Shown here one piece after another: positions 16,679-25,905 of a stretch of 64,000 nt of DNA. Numbering within the stretch: position 1 is the stretch's first letter; each line of letters starts with the position of its first letter. The position numbers were made by a program, and so were the translations under genes. Source of the DNA: Formosa haliotis. GTDB lineage: Bacteria > Bacteroidota > Bacteroidia > Flavobacteriales > Flavobacteriaceae. The notes beneath the pieces were generated by a model that saw nothing but the letters and a program-made list of their open reading frames with translations, did not search any database and was not told the origin of the DNA. The stretch spans positions 2,973,501-3,037,500 of the forward strand of contig NZ_BDEL01000001.1 of the NCBI RefSeq assembly GCF_001685485.1, read 5' to 3'.

Positions 16679-16727
16679 TTTAAATATTTTTAAACATGCA
16701 AATATAAGTCTTTATGCATATCATGTT

Positions 16728-19160
16728 TTAATTGTTAGCATTGTTTTCGTCCTCGTCTTCGTCATTTTCTTCCGGAATAATATTTATTGCGGGTTCTCTT
16801 AAAACGGTTTTATTTGCAATATTACGTTCTAATGATAATAATAAAGAAGGTAACAGTAATAAATTAGATAACATAGCAAATAAAAGTGTTACCGATACTA
16901 AACCACCTAAAGCCACGGTACCTCCAAAACTTGAAATCATAAATACCGAAAATCCGAAAAATAAGACCGTAGAAGTATAAAACATACTCACTCCGGTTTC
17001 GCGTAACGCACCGTAAACAGATCGTTTAATTTTCCAGTTATTGGCTTGTAATTCTTGTCGGTATTTTGCTAAAAAGTGAATGGTGTCGTCTACAGAAATT
17101 CCGAAGGCAATACTAAACACTAATATTGTAGATGGTTTTATTGGGACACCCAAATATCCCATTAATCCAGCTGTAACCAGTAAAGGTAATAAGTTTGGAA
17201 TAAGGGAAATTAAAATCATTTTAAACGATCTAAACATATAGGCCATAAATAACGAAATAAGCAGGATGGCTAGCGATAGCGAAATGGCTAAATTTTTCAC
17301 TAAATAGGTGGTTCCTTTTTGAAAAACCAAAGCTTTTCCCGTCATGGTTACTTTATACCGGTCTGTAGGAAATAATTTGTCTATTTTAGTCTGAAGGTCG
17401 TCTTCAATGTCTTGCATTTTATCTGTACCAATATCTTTCATAAAGGTGGTGATTCGTGCATAGCGCCCTGTACTATCTACAAAACTTTGAAGTAAATCGG
17501 TATCGTTTGAAGAGTTTTTGGCATAACTTAATATAAAACTATTCTCTTGAGACGTTGGTAACTGATAGTATTTTGGGTTTCCATTATAGTACGCTTGCTT
17601 AGAATATTTAACTAAACTAACCACAGAAATCGGTCTAGATAACTCCGGAATATCTATAATCGCATCTTCCAACTCATCCATACGTTTTAACGTACTTAGC
17701 TTCATGACGCCTTTTTTTCGTTGCGTATCTATCATTAATTCTAAAGGCATGATGCCATCAAACTCCTGTTCAAAAAACTCAATATCTTTAAAGAATTCTG
17801 CTTTTTGAGGCATGTCTTCAAGCAAACTACCCGAAATTTTAATTTGATACACTCCTATAATACTCAGGGCAATTAAAGCCACAGCAGTAATGTAAATAGA
17901 GATTCGTCTGTGGCGTACCATATGTTCCATCCAATCCACAAAAGCGCCAATCCAACGTTTGTTTAAATGTTCTAAATGGCGTTCTTTAGGATAAGGTAAA
18001 AAGGTGTAAAGAATAGGAATAATAAGTAAACACAAAATAAAAATAGCAATGATGCTTAAAGAGGCTACTACACCAAACTCTTTAAGCAAAGTACTTTCTG
18101 TAAGCATGAACGTAGCAAAACCAGACGCCGTTGTAATGTTCGTCATTAACGTAGCATTTCCTACTTTAGTAATAACCCGTTGTAAGGATTTTACTTTATT
18201 ACCATGCGATTTAACTTCCTGTTGATATTTATTAATTAAGAATATACAGTTTGGAATTCCTATTACAATGATTAACGGCGGAATTAAAGCTGTTAAAACC
18301 GTTATTTCATATTTTAAAAGGCCGAGTATTCCTAGAGTCCACATAACCCCAATCGAGACTACAATTAGCGATATAAAAGTGGCTCTAAACGATCTGAAAA
18401 AGAAGAAAAATATAAGCGAGGTAACCAATAAGGCCATGCCTACAAATAATCCAATTTCATCAACTATATTTTGTGCATTTAACGTTCTTACATAAGGCAT
18501 ACCCGAAATATGAACGTTAATGTTAGTGTCCCGCTCGAAAGCTTCCACTTTTGGGATAAGAACATCGATAACAAAATCTTTTCGTGCAGGCGTGTTCACT
18601 ATATCTTTGTTCATATAGATTGCGGTACGAATGGTTTTTGTTTTTTTATTGAAAAGGAAATTGTCGTAAAACGGATATTTTTCAAATAATTCCTGCTCTA
18701 AAGTGTCTACTTGTAAACGTGTCGATAAGGAATCTTTTATAAAAGGTTCTAGGGTGAATTTTTTAAGGCTATCGTTTTTTATTAATTTTTGTAAATCTTT
18801 AATAGATATTACAGCGTCTACTTCGGCTGCAGATTTAAAAGATTCGGCTAATTTATTCCAGGCATTTAATTTATCGACTGTAAAAAAAGTGCTGTCTTTT
18901 ACCCCTAAAACAATAAGGTTTCCTTCTTCACCAAAAATATCTAAAAAGTCGTTATATGTTTGATTTACCTCGTGGTCGTCTGGTAATAAATTCGCTTCGG
19001 TATAGGTGAAACGCATGTATTTCCATTGCGTACTTAAAAATACGGTTACAAGAACAATAGCGATTAATATGGCTATTTTATTTCGTAAAATAAGTCTGGC
19101 AACACGTTCCCAAAAGCCTGTAGTAAATAGTTTAAGCATAAGATTATTAAAGAACCGCAA
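16728..19160 (-). CDS. RND/MMPL-superfamily exporter
   Basis: A predicted inner-membrane exporter of 810 residues with two homologous halves, each a large extracytoplasmic loop followed by a helix bundle (about 12 transmembrane helices in all). The sterol-sensing-like helices carry TALIPPLIIVIGIPNCIFL in the first half and SIAFGISVDDTIHFLAKYRQ in the second, the second holding the Asp pair expected for proton coupling; the first half lacks it. The C-terminus is acidic (PEENDEDEDENN). Cargo is unknown; related proteins move lipids or hydrophobic molecules. It follows the DUF5686-like barrel by 38 bp, suggesting a joint envelope role. Confidence 0.88.
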   Translation of the reverse strand: MRFFNNLMLKLFTTGFWERVARLILRNKIAILIAIVLVTVFLSTQWKYMRFTYTEANLLPDDHEVNQTYNDFLDIFGEEGNLIVLGVKDSTFFTVDKLNAWNKLAESFKSAAEVDAVISIKDLQKLIKNDSLKKFTLEPFIKDSLSTRLQVDTLEQELFEKYPFYDNFLFNKKTKTIRTAIYMNKDIVNTPARKDFVIDVLIPKVEAFERDTNINVHISGMPYVRTLNAQNIVDEIGLFVGMALLVTSLIFFFFFRSFRATFISLIVVSIGVMWTLGILGLLKYEITVLTALIPPLIIVIGIPNCIFLINKYQQEVKSHGNKVKSLQRVITKVGNATLMTNITTASGFATFMLTESTLLKEFGVVASLSIIAIFILCLLIIPILYTFLPYPKERHLEHLNKRWIGAFVDWMEHMVRHRRISIYITAVALIALSIIGVYQIKISGSLLEDMPQKAEFFKDIEFFEQEFDGIMPLELMIDTQRKKGVMKLSTLKRMDELEDAIIDIPELSRPISVVSLVKYSKQAYYNGNPKYYQLPTSQENSFILSYAKNSSNDTDLLQSFVDSTGRYARITTFMKDIGTDKMQDIEDDLQTKIDKLFPTDRYKVTMTGKALVFQKGTTYLVKNLAISLSLAILLISLFMAYMFRSFKMILISLIPNLLPLLVTAGLMGYLGVPIKPSTILVFSIAFGISVDDTIHFLAKYRQELQANNWKIKRSVYGALRETGVSMFYTSTVLFFGFSVFMISSFGGTVALGGLVSVTLLFAMLSNLLLLPSLLLSLERNIANKTVLREPAINIIPEENDEDEDENNANN

Positions 19161-19198
19161 ATGTAGAAAAAAGCTGCGTATTACTTTAGCCTAATGTG

Positions 19199-20476
19199 TT
19201 ATAATGTAACGTTAAATGTGAATTTTAAAGCGATGTTATCTTCCAATTCTGGTAAATGATAAGCACCATATCTGTACGTTAAGCTGAGTCCGAATCCGAA
19301 GAGTAATTGATTAATTTCGAACCCCGATTCTAAATACCCCTTATCTAAAGTATTAAAAGTAATCCCTTGGTGGCGTTCCTTATGCTGCATATCGCCAATA
19401 GCAAAACGGGTTAAAAATACCAATTGAGGTCTTGAAAAGGTAGAGTGATATAAGGGTGCAAAAAAATGTTTAAACTGCACTACAGAAAACATGTCCGAAA
19501 AAAATTCGTTAAAATACATGGTTTCAAAACTATTTAAGCCCGCAACCGAGAATCGTTGCATAATGGTTGCTTTGTTTATGTTGTTTGGGTAGGCGTGATA
19601 CAGGTGTGTAAGTGGAGTGTCTCCAACGGCAACTCCCGAAGCGAAATCTAATTCGGTATGAGAGGCTTTGCTATGTATAAAATGATAGGTGGCCTTAAAA
19701 TCTAATTTCTGAAAATTAAAATCGCCTTGAAGCGGGCCATTAAAACTTTGGGTGTATTGGAAGGTAAGTTTAGGAAAACCATTATACGTTTTTATACGTC
19801 CTTTTTTGGTGTCTTTATAGATATCAAACGGACTCCAATATAACGCAGATTTAACAACGGTAAGTTCGTATTTGGTGTAAGCGCCATCATCGGTGACAAA
19901 GGTATAGTCGAATTTGGGGTTTACATTACTAGCAAAAAACTGGGTTTCTGTATTTAACTTCGGGCCAAAGTCATGTTGTAAAGAAATGGAATTGGTTATA
20001 TGGTGATAAAACAAACTGATATTAAGTAACCGGGGTTCGAAAAATTGAAAAATCCGTTTGTCTGTTAAGTATTTTGTACTTGCTGTTTCTTGTAAATCGT
20101 TAACGTAATAAGCGTTTAACCAAGTGTTATGAGTTTCGTTTATACGGTAGCCTCCACCAATACTATATTTGTATTGCCCATCTTTAAAACCGTAAACAAC
20201 ATAGCCGTTTATTCTAAATTTTTCTGATAATTTATCACTCGTCGTTCCGCCTAATCCGGTTCTTATTCCTTCGTACTGATTAAATTTTATCAGGTATCGT
20301 AAATCTAAATTGAAATATTTTAAAGGAATGTATCCGTTCCCGATGTGGTGAATTAAATCGGCTTTCTTTTTTGCTTTAATGCTGTCTCGAGCAGCGTTTG
20401 TATCTGTAGGTATACCTTGTGCGCTACTTGTAAAAATAGAGAATAGGAATATAAAACATATACAGTATTTAAGCAT
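19199..20476 (-). CDS. DUF5686-like outer-membrane beta-barrel protein
   Basis: A secreted protein of 425 residues with signal peptide (YCICFIFLFSIFTSSAQ) and a beta-barrel pattern throughout. Features such as MYFNEFFSDMFSVVQFKHFF and a terminal strand ending FTFNVTL resemble the C-terminal barrel of DUF5686 proteins, but the N-terminal carboxypeptidase-like domain of that family is missing, so it is a short form. A perfect -7 element TAACTTTG (complement of 20503-20510) precedes it. It starts a run with the MMPL-type exporter and could form its outer-membrane counterpart (inference). Confidence 0.66.
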   Translation of the reverse strand: MLKYCICFIFLFSIFTSSAQGIPTDTNAARDSIKAKKKADLIHHIGNGYIPLKYFNLDLRYLIKFNQYEGIRTGLGGTTSDKLSEKFRINGYVVYGFKDGQYKYSIGGGYRINETHNTWLNAYYVNDLQETASTKYLTDKRIFQFFEPRLLNISLFYHHITNSISLQHDFGPKLNTETQFFASNVNPKFDYTFVTDDGAYTKYELTVVKSALYWSPFDIYKDTKKGRIKTYNGFPKLTFQYTQSFNGPLQGDFNFQKLDFKATYHFIHSKASHTELDFASGVAVGDTPLTHLYHAYPNNINKATIMQRFSVAGLNSFETMYFNEFFSDMFSVVQFKHFFAPLYHSTFSRPQLVFLTRFAIGDMQHKERHQGITFNTLDKGYLESGFEINQLLFGFGLSLTYRYGAYHLPELEDNIALKFTFNVTL

Positions 20477-20555
20477 GTAAGCGTTGTCATAAATTGTGGC
20501 GACAAAGTTAACAGAATTATGCTTACAATCTGTGCTTAGAATATAGAGAATAAAA

Positions 20556-20577
20556 AAAGCGACGGTTAGGTCGCTTT
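20556..20577 (-). terminator. Terminator of pyrH-frr
   Basis: Stem AAAGCGAC (20556-20563) / GTCGCTTT (20570-20577), loop GGTTAG. On the minus strand it is followed by TTTT and lies 6 bp after the frr stop. Confidence 0.75.
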
Positions 20578-20582
20578 AAATA

Positions 20583-21140
20583 TTATACAGTCATGATTTC
20601 TTTTTCCTTGACAGCTAGAATGTCGTCAATCTTTTTAACGTAAGCATCGGTAAGCGTTTGTACGTCTACTTCTGCGTTTTTCTTAGCGTCTTCAGAAATA
20701 TCATCAGATTTTTTAATTTCGTTATTGGCTTCTTTTCTTGCATTACGCACACCAATTTTACCATCTTCGGCTTCAGCTTTTGCTTGTTTTGCTAAATCGC
20801 GTCTGCGCTCTTCTGTTAAAGGCGGTACATTAATTATAATAGTATCTCCATTATTCATAGGATTAAAACCAAGATTTGCAATCATGATTGCTTTTTCAAT
20901 TTCATGAAGCATGTTTTTTTCCCATGGCTGAACTGTTATTGTTCTACCGTCTGGTGTGTTTACGTTGGCTACCTGACTTAAAGGGGTTTGCGACCCATAA
21001 TAATCTACCATAACACTACCAAGCATTGCTGGGCTAGCTTTTCCTGCTCTAATGTTTACAAACTGCTTTTCAAGATGTTTAACAGCAGCATCCATGGCTT
21101 CTTTTGTGGAATCTATAATAAATTGAATATCTTCATTCAT
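20583..21140 (-). CDS. frr: Ribosome recycling factor
   Basis: Splits post-termination ribosomes together with EF-G. 185 residues, the usual length; the N-terminal AVKHLEKQFVNIRAGKASPAM and the central VNTPDGRTITVQPWEKNM and PPLTEERRRDLAKQ are diagnostic. It follows pyrH by 46 bp in the same direction, a common arrangement (tsf-pyrH-frr), and is closed by the hairpin at 20556. Confidence 0.97.
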   Translation of the reverse strand: MNEDIQFIIDSTKEAMDAAVKHLEKQFVNIRAGKASPAMLGSVMVDYYGSQTPLSQVANVNTPDGRTITVQPWEKNMLHEIEKAIMIANLGFNPMNNGDTIIINVPPLTEERRRDLAKQAKAEAEDGKIGVRNARKEANNEIKKSDDISEDAKKNAEVDVQTLTDAYVKKIDDILAVKEKEIMTV

Positions 21141-21186
21141 GGTTTAAAAACTTTTCTGTTTATAAAGGTAAAAAATCGAATTAGAT

Positions 21187-21894
21187 TTAAATGTTTACTT
21201 GCGTGCCTATGTTTTCGCCAGAAACTACTTTAAGTAAATTTCCTTTAGTATTCATATCGAAAACAACAATGGGTAATTTATTTTCTTGACTAAGTGTAAA
21301 CGCAGTGGTGTCCATAACTTTTAGACCTTTGCTTAAAACATCGTCGAAACTTATAAAGTCGAATTTCTCGGCATTGCTATCTTTTTCTGGATCTGCGGTG
21401 TAAATACCATCTACACGAGTACCTTTTAAAATAACATCGGCTTCGATCTCTATGGCTCTTAAAACGGCAGCAGAATCTGTTGTAAAATACGGGTTTCCTG
21501 TACCTCCACCAAAGATTACCACGCGGCCTTTTTCTAGATGACGCATTGCTTTTCTTCTAATAAAAGGTTCTGCAACTTCGTTAATTTTAATAGCTGTTTG
21601 TAAACGGGTAGGAATCCCAGCATCTTCTAAAGCGCTTTGAAGTGCTAAGCCATTTATTACCGTGGCAAGCATTCCCATATGGTCGCCTTGAACACGGTCC
21701 ATACCGTTACTTGCTCCAGAAACTCCTCTAAAAATGTTTCCTCCTCCAATTACAATGGCTACTTCAACACCATAATCTATTATGGTTTTTATGTCCTTAG
21801 CATATTCTGCTAATCTAACCGGGTCTATACCATATTGACGGTCGCCCATTAATGCTTCGCCAGATAATTTTAAAAGGATGCGTTTATATTTCAT
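21187..21894 (-). CDS. pyrH: UMP kinase
   Basis: Phosphorylates UMP to UDP in pyrimidine synthesis; hexameric amino-acid-kinase fold. 235 residues from the chosen ATG at 21894 ([17 protein letters not shown]); an upstream in-frame start at 21918 would add eight unconserved residues. Motifs: [45 protein letters not shown], and [16 protein letters not shown] perfect -7 element TAATTTTG (complement of 21916-21923) is 22 bp before the start, giving it a promoter separate from tsf. Confidence 0.96.
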   Translation of the reverse strand: MKYKRILLKLSGEALMGDRQYGIDPVRLAEYAKDIKTIIDYGVEVAIVIGGGNIFRGVSGASNGMDRVQGDHMGMLATVINGLALQSALEDAGIPTRLQTAIKINEVAEPFIRRKAMRHLEKGRVVIFGGGTGNPYFTTDSAAVLRAIEIEADVILKGTRVDGIYTADPEKDSNAEKFDFISFDDVLSKGLKVMDTTAFTLSQENKLPIVVFDMNTKGNLLKVVSGENIGTQVNI

Positions 21895-22050
21895 AGTATG
21901 TTTATAGAAGTTGTGCAAAATTACACATTTTTTTTAAAATGCGTATTTAAAATTTAGTTTCTAATATCTGTCCTAATTTTGAATTTAGGTGCGTATAGTT
22001 TAGGCGGTTGGTATGCTTTTGAAGTCTAAAATTTTAATAGACGGAATAAA

Positions 22051-22084
22051 AAAAGCCACTACTCTGTAAAGAATAGTGGCTTTT
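22051..22084 (-). terminator. Terminator of the rplM-rpsI-rpsB-tsf operon
   Basis: Stem AAAAGCCACTA (22051-22061) / TAGTGGCTTTT (22074-22084); T-run on the minus strand after it. Lies 35 bp past the tsf stop. Confidence 0.82.
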
Positions 22085-22119
22085 GTATGTTAAGATTTCT
22101 GTTTACACAGAATCTAATA

Positions 22120-23085
22120 TTATCCTAATGCAACACGTGTAAATCCTGTTACAGATACACCGTTATAAGACTCTACATATTTAGCAACGCTAACTTTTTC
22201 GTCTTTGATAAACTTTTGATCTAATAAACATTGTTCTTGATCTAAAGTTGTGTTATCAGAGATGTAACGCTCCATTTTTCCTGGAAGAATTTTGTCCCAG
22301 ATTTGCTCTGGTTTTCCTTCAGCTTTAAGTTCTGCTTTTGCAGATTCTTCAGCTTGAGCTAATACTTCAGGAGTTAATTGAGCCATAGAAATGTATTGAG
22401 GTACATTTTTAAGAGTTTTACCTAAACGTCCTAATTCAATATTATCTTTTTCGATAACAGCAATTCTAGCTTCAGTTTCTGAGGCTACGAAAGCAGGATC
22501 GAAATCTTTGTAAGATAAAGTAGTGGCACCCATAGATGCTACTTGCATAGCTAAATCTTTAGCTAAAACGTCTACGTTATCTACTGCGCTAGAAAGACCA
22601 ACTAAAGCAGCAATTTTGTTAATGTGTACGTAAGAACCAACGTAAGGAGCTTCTAATTTAGAGTATTCTTTAACTTCTAATTTTTCTCCAATTACACCAG
22701 TTTGCTCAACTAATTTGTCGGCTACGGTCATACCATCGAAATCTGCAGCTAAAAGTTCTTCTTTAGAGCTTACAGTCATTGCTATATCAGCAAGTTTGTT
22801 TGCTAAAGCAACAAAGTTTTCATTTTTACCAACAAAGTCAGTTTCACAACCTAATACTATAGAAACACCAACAGTATTATCGTCGTTTACTTTTGCTACG
22901 GCAGCACCTTCACTAGATTCTCTGTCTGCTCTGTTTGCAGCTACTTTTTGACCTTTTTTACGTAAAACTTCGATTGCTTTATCGAAATCTCCTTCAGCTT
23001 CTACTAATGCTTTTTTACAGTCCATCATTCCTGCACCAGTAGCTTGTCTTAGTTTGTTTACCTCTGCGGCTGTTACTTTTACCAT
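22120..23085 (-). CDS. tsf: Elongation factor Ts
   Basis: Guanine-nucleotide exchange factor for EF-Tu. 321 residues with the N-terminal UBA-like domain (RQATGAGMMDCKKALVEA, then KAIEVLRKKGQ) and the EF-Tu contact motif ETDFVGKNENF. The C-terminal part has VAKYVESYNGVSVTGFTR. It lies 100 bp downstream of rpsB with an attenuator-like hairpin between them. Confidence 0.97.
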   Translation of the reverse strand: MVKVTAAEVNKLRQATGAGMMDCKKALVEAEGDFDKAIEVLRKKGQKVAANRADRESSEGAAVAKVNDDNTVGVSIVLGCETDFVGKNENFVALANKLADIAMTVSSKEELLAADFDGMTVADKLVEQTGVIGEKLEVKEYSKLEAPYVGSYVHINKIAALVGLSSAVDNVDVLAKDLAMQVASMGATTLSYKDFDPAFVASETEARIAVIEKDNIELGRLGKTLKNVPQYISMAQLTPEVLAQAEESAKAELKAEGKPEQIWDKILPGKMERYISDNTTLDQEQCLLDQKFIKDEKVSVAKYVESYNGVSVTGFTRVALG

Positions 23086-23104
23086 AATTTCTAAGTAATA
23101 TTAT

Positions 23105-23156
23105 TTAAAAAAAGTCGTTCAATTTTTTTTCTGCAAAGAAAAGAACTAAACGACTT
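23105..23156 (-). terminator. Attenuator-like hairpin between rpsB and tsf
   Basis: AAGTCGTT (complement of 23149-23156) pairs with AACGACTT (complement of 23112-23119), with GTTC/GAAC and further pairing inside, then TTTTTT on the minus strand. It could reduce read-through from rpsB to tsf or process the message. Confidence 0.6.
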
Positions 23157-23185
23157 ATTTATGTTATGTAATGATTATTTGTAGT

Positions 23186-23950
23186 TTATTCCTCTTCTTC
23201 TGTAGCAGTTGCTTTTTTCTTAGAAGTCGAAGGTTTATCTGCTTTAGCAGAATCTTTATCAGCTTTACGCTCAGCTAATCCACCTGCAACAGCTTCAGTT
23301 ACGTGAGATAAAACTTTATCGATAGATTTAGAAGCATCATCATTTGCAGGAATCACGAAATCTACCTGACGTGGGTCAGAGTTTGTATCAACCATTGCAA
23401 AGATAGGAATGTTTAATTTTTGTGCTTCTTTAATCGCGATGTGCTCACGCTTAATGTCTACTACAAATAAAGCTCCTGGTAAACGTGTCATGTCGCTAAT
23501 AGAACCTAAGTTTTTCTCTAACTTAGCTCTTAAACGATCTACTTGTAAACGTTCTTTTTTAGAAAGGGTTAAAAAAGTACCATCTTTCTTCATTCTATCA
23601 ATAGAAGCCATTTTCTTAACAGCTTTTCTAATAGTTACAAAGTTCGTTAACATTCCACCAGGCCATCTTTCAGTAATATAAGGCATGTTAATTGCCCCAG
23701 CTTTTTCTGCTACGATGTCTTTAGCTTGTTTTTTTGTTGCAACGAAAAGGATTTTACGTCCAGAGGCAGCGATTTTGCTTAATGCTTCACCAGCTTCCTC
23801 GATTTTTGCTGCAGTTTTATATAAATTGATAATATGGATACCGTTACGTTCCATATATACGTAAGGAGCCATGTTTGGATCCCATTTACGAGTCAAGTGA
23901 CCGAAGTGTACACCTGCTTCAAGTAATTCTTTTACTTCTACTTTTGCCAT
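23186..23950 (-). CDS. rpsB: 30S ribosomal protein S2
   Basis: Component of the small ribosomal subunit, bound near S1. 254 residues from the chosen ATG at 23950 (MAKVEVKELLEAGVHFGH), the conserved bacterial start; a longer frame begins at 24028, but its 26 extra residues are not S2-like. The S2 signatures HFGHLTRKWDPNMAPYVY and PGALFVVDIKREHIAIKEA are present, with a Lys/Glu-rich tail ending TEEEE. The 202-nt gap after rpsI is a likely regulatory leader. Confidence 0.97.
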   Translation of the reverse strand: MAKVEVKELLEAGVHFGHLTRKWDPNMAPYVYMERNGIHIINLYKTAAKIEEAGEALSKIAASGRKILFVATKKQAKDIVAEKAGAINMPYITERWPGGMLTNFVTIRKAVKKMASIDRMKKDGTFLTLSKKERLQVDRLRAKLEKNLGSISDMTRLPGALFVVDIKREHIAIKEAQKLNIPIFAMVDTNSDPRQVDFVIPANDDASKSIDKVLSHVTEAVAGGLAERKADKDSAKADKPSTSKKKATATEEEE

Positions 23951-24152
23951 TTTGTAATAGTTTACGTTCTGTTGAATTAGCAATGTTCCATTGGGCTTAA
24001 GCGCTATGCTTTGGGCTGTTGGCTTCATTTAGATGCTAAACTAAATCCTGTTTTTCAACTAGGACAACAATAACTTATTTTTAATTTTAATAACATTCAA
24101 CCAGATTGAGAGTGCTAACAAGCGATTCCCAATCGAGTTGAGGATGATAATA
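23951..24152 (-). promoter_or_regulatory. Possible leader region of rpsB
   Basis: A 202-nt untranslated stretch inside a ribosomal-protein operon, longer than neighbouring gaps. On the minus strand it contains short foldable blocks such as TCCTAGTTGAAAAACAGGA and GATTGGGAATC. S2 represses its own message in characterised bacteria; whether this region is such a site cannot be shown here. No clear TAnnTTTG promoter was found. Confidence 0.3.
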
Positions 24153-24539
24153 TTAACGTTTCGAGAATTGGAATTTCTTACGCGCTTTCTTCTGACCGAA
24201 TTTCTTACGCTCTACCATTCTTGGATCTCTTGTTAATAAACCTTCTGGCTTAAGAATTGTTCTGTTTTCTGCATCTACTTCGCACATTGCACGAGAAATT
24301 GCTAAACGGATCGCTTCTGCTTGACCAGTAATACCACCTCCATATACATTTACTGTAATATCAAAGTTGCCATCATTGTTAGTCATGGTTAAAGGTTGGT
24401 TTATTTTGTACTGTAAAGTTGCAGTACTAAAATAATCCGCCATGTCTTTTTTGTTCACTGTTATTTTACCTTCCCCTTGAGCAAGATAAACACGAGCAAC
24501 AGCCGTCTTTCTACGGCCAATTTTGTGAATTACTTCCAT
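24153..24539 (-). CDS. rpsI: 30S ribosomal protein S9
   Basis: Small-subunit protein whose C-terminal tail reaches the P-site tRNA. 128 residues with [13 protein letters not shown] at the N-terminus and the basic tail [20 protein letters not shown] ending in SKR. Its ATG shares one base with the rplM stop codon (TAATG), so translation is coupled. Confidence 0.98.
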   Translation of the reverse strand: MEVIHKIGRRKTAVARVYLAQGEGKITVNKKDMADYFSTATLQYKINQPLTMTNNDGNFDITVNVYGGGITGQAEAIRLAISRAMCEVDAENRTILKPEGLLTRDPRMVERKKFGQKKARKKFQFSKR

Positions 24540-24994
24540 TAATTGAATTCGTTTAAGTTAATTGCTTTTGGTTTTTGTGCTTCATGAGCATGAGCTGTAC
24601 CAACAACAACATTTAGATTACGGAATAATGCTGCACCTAATTTGTTTTTAGGCAACATTCCTTTTACTGATTTTTCTACTAATCTTGCTGGGTCTTTTCC
24701 AAACATTTCTTTAGCAGATAAACTTCTTTGACCACCTGGGTAACCTGTGTGACGAATGTACGTTTTGTCATTCCACTTGTTTCCCGTTAAGTTGATTTTT
24801 TCTGCATTAATAACAATTACGTTATCGCCGCAATCAACGTGTGGTGTGAAGTTAGGCTTATGTTTACCTCTAATAAGTTTTGCAACTTTAGAAGCTAAAC
24901 GACCTAAACTTTGACCATCAGCATCAACTATAACCCACTCTTTAGTAGCAGTAGCTTTGTTGGCTGAAATCGTTTTGTAGCTTAATGTATCCAC
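24539..24994 (-). CDS. rplM: 50S ribosomal protein L13
   Basis: Early-assembly large-subunit protein. 151 residues starting MDTLSYKT, the usual Bacteroidota N-terminus, from a GTG codon (24992-24994); no in-frame ATG fits. Signatures [20 protein letters not shown] and [10 protein letters not shown] are present. It leads the operon rplM-rpsI-rpsB-tsf and has the clearest protein-gene promoter in the window about 50 bp upstream. The short leader holds a small CTCTT/AAGAG hairpin that might serve L13 feedback (speculative). Confidence 0.97.
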   Translation of the reverse strand: MDTLSYKTISANKATATKEWVIVDADGQSLGRLASKVAKLIRGKHKPNFTPHVDCGDNVIVINAEKINLTGNKWNDKTYIRHTGYPGGQRSLSAKEMFGKDPARLVEKSVKGMLPKNKLGAALFRNLNVVVGTAHAHEAQKPKAINLNEFN

Positions 24995-25041
24995 ACTTTT
25001 TAAATTTTCTAATTAAACATTCCTCTCTTAAAAAGAGTTTG

Positions 25042-25072
25042 CAAATTTACGATTATATATTTGATTACCAAA
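25042..25072 (-). promoter_or_regulatory. Promoter of the rplM operon
   Basis: Perfect Bacteroidota promoter on the minus strand: TTTG (complement of 25069-25072), exactly 19 nt, TAAATTTG (complement of 25042-25049). It predicts a start about 25037 and a leader of about 43 nt. Confidence 0.8.
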
Positions 25073-25367
25073 TAGTGTGGTGCTATTTTTTGATATTTAA
25101 TATTGTATTTCAGTTTTTTAGCTTATTTAAAGAGTTTCAGTTATTTAAGTGGTAAGCTCTTAAAGATTGCTTCATAAAATTGAATTTTATTTATTTTCCA
25201 TCTCCGTTGTTTTAATTGGTTTAAAGGAAATACCTAAAAACTTCTTTGCATTTTAACGCCATATTTTTAAATATTAATATTCCGTTAAAGCCCTTAGCTG
25301 TTTTAAAGATTCTTTTTATCTTACTTGCTGATAAAAATCAATTTAATACAAATTAAAATTTTATATT
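25073..25367. other. AT-rich intergenic region before the DUF2853 gene
   Basis: About 295 bp with no ORF, RNA fold or two-box promoter that I can support. It must contain the plus-strand promoter of the DUF2853 gene, but no element matches better than partial TATTTTTA-type strings. Confidence 0.4.
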
Positions 25368-25700
25368 ATGAGTGATGTACAATCAAAATTAGCTCAATTG
25401 AAAGCTACTGCCGAAAAACAATTAACAGCATGTGGTGTTAGTAGTATCGATCAAGAGAAATTAGATACTTATGTAAACAGTTTAAAAACGATGGTAGACA
25501 ACCAAGATGCGACTTTAGTAGCAGGGGCAGATCCATCAGAACTAGAAACTGTTCGTCGTAATTTTGTTGAGAAAAAACTAGGTGTTACAGATAAAGAGCA
25601 AGCTATGGCTGCAATTGAGTCTGTTGTAGAAAAAATGTCTGAATTTAAAATGAAAAGCAGGCCAGCCTTTTATTATTTAGTATCAGAAGCTTTAGCTTAA
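25368..25700 (+). CDS. DUF2853-family protein
   Basis: A soluble, mostly helical protein of 110 residues matching the DUF2853 family by its pattern: an acidic N-terminal helix, an ASELETVRRNFVEKKLG-like core (here PSELETVRRNFVEKKLG), and the closing SRPAFYYLVSEAL. Function is unknown in the family. It is monocistronic, with its own terminator at 25722 and an A/T-rich translation start. The family is normally about 105-110 residues, so it is intact. Confidence 0.8.
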   Translation: MSDVQSKLAQLKATAEKQLTACGVSSIDQEKLDTYVNSLKTMVDNQDATLVAGADPSELETVRRNFVEKKLGVTDKEQAMAAIESVVEKMSEFKMKSRPAFYYLVSEALA

Positions 25701-25721
25701 TACCAAAATAAAATATACTTT

Positions 25722-25752
25722 AAAAGTCATCTCTAACGGGATGACTTTTTTG
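25722..25752 (+). terminator. Terminator of the DUF2853 gene
   Basis: Stem AAAAGTCATC (25722-25731) / GATGACTTTT (25740-25749), 8-nt loop, T-run. Confidence 0.82.
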
Positions 25753-25905
25753 TTTGTGTTCATTTTCTATTTAAATGCATCAATACGAGTGTTTAAGGTT
25801 TCCGAAATTTGTAAAACCATGATTTAAGAGACGTATGTGCAGGAATAACAACTCATACGACTTCTTATTGGTAACAATAACATTAGAAATTAAAACGCAT
25901 TGAAC

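Noticed and set aside
23951-24028. Extended rpsB start at 24028
   Set aside because: The extra 26 residues are not part of S2; conserved MAKVEVKELLEAGVHFGH begins at 23950.
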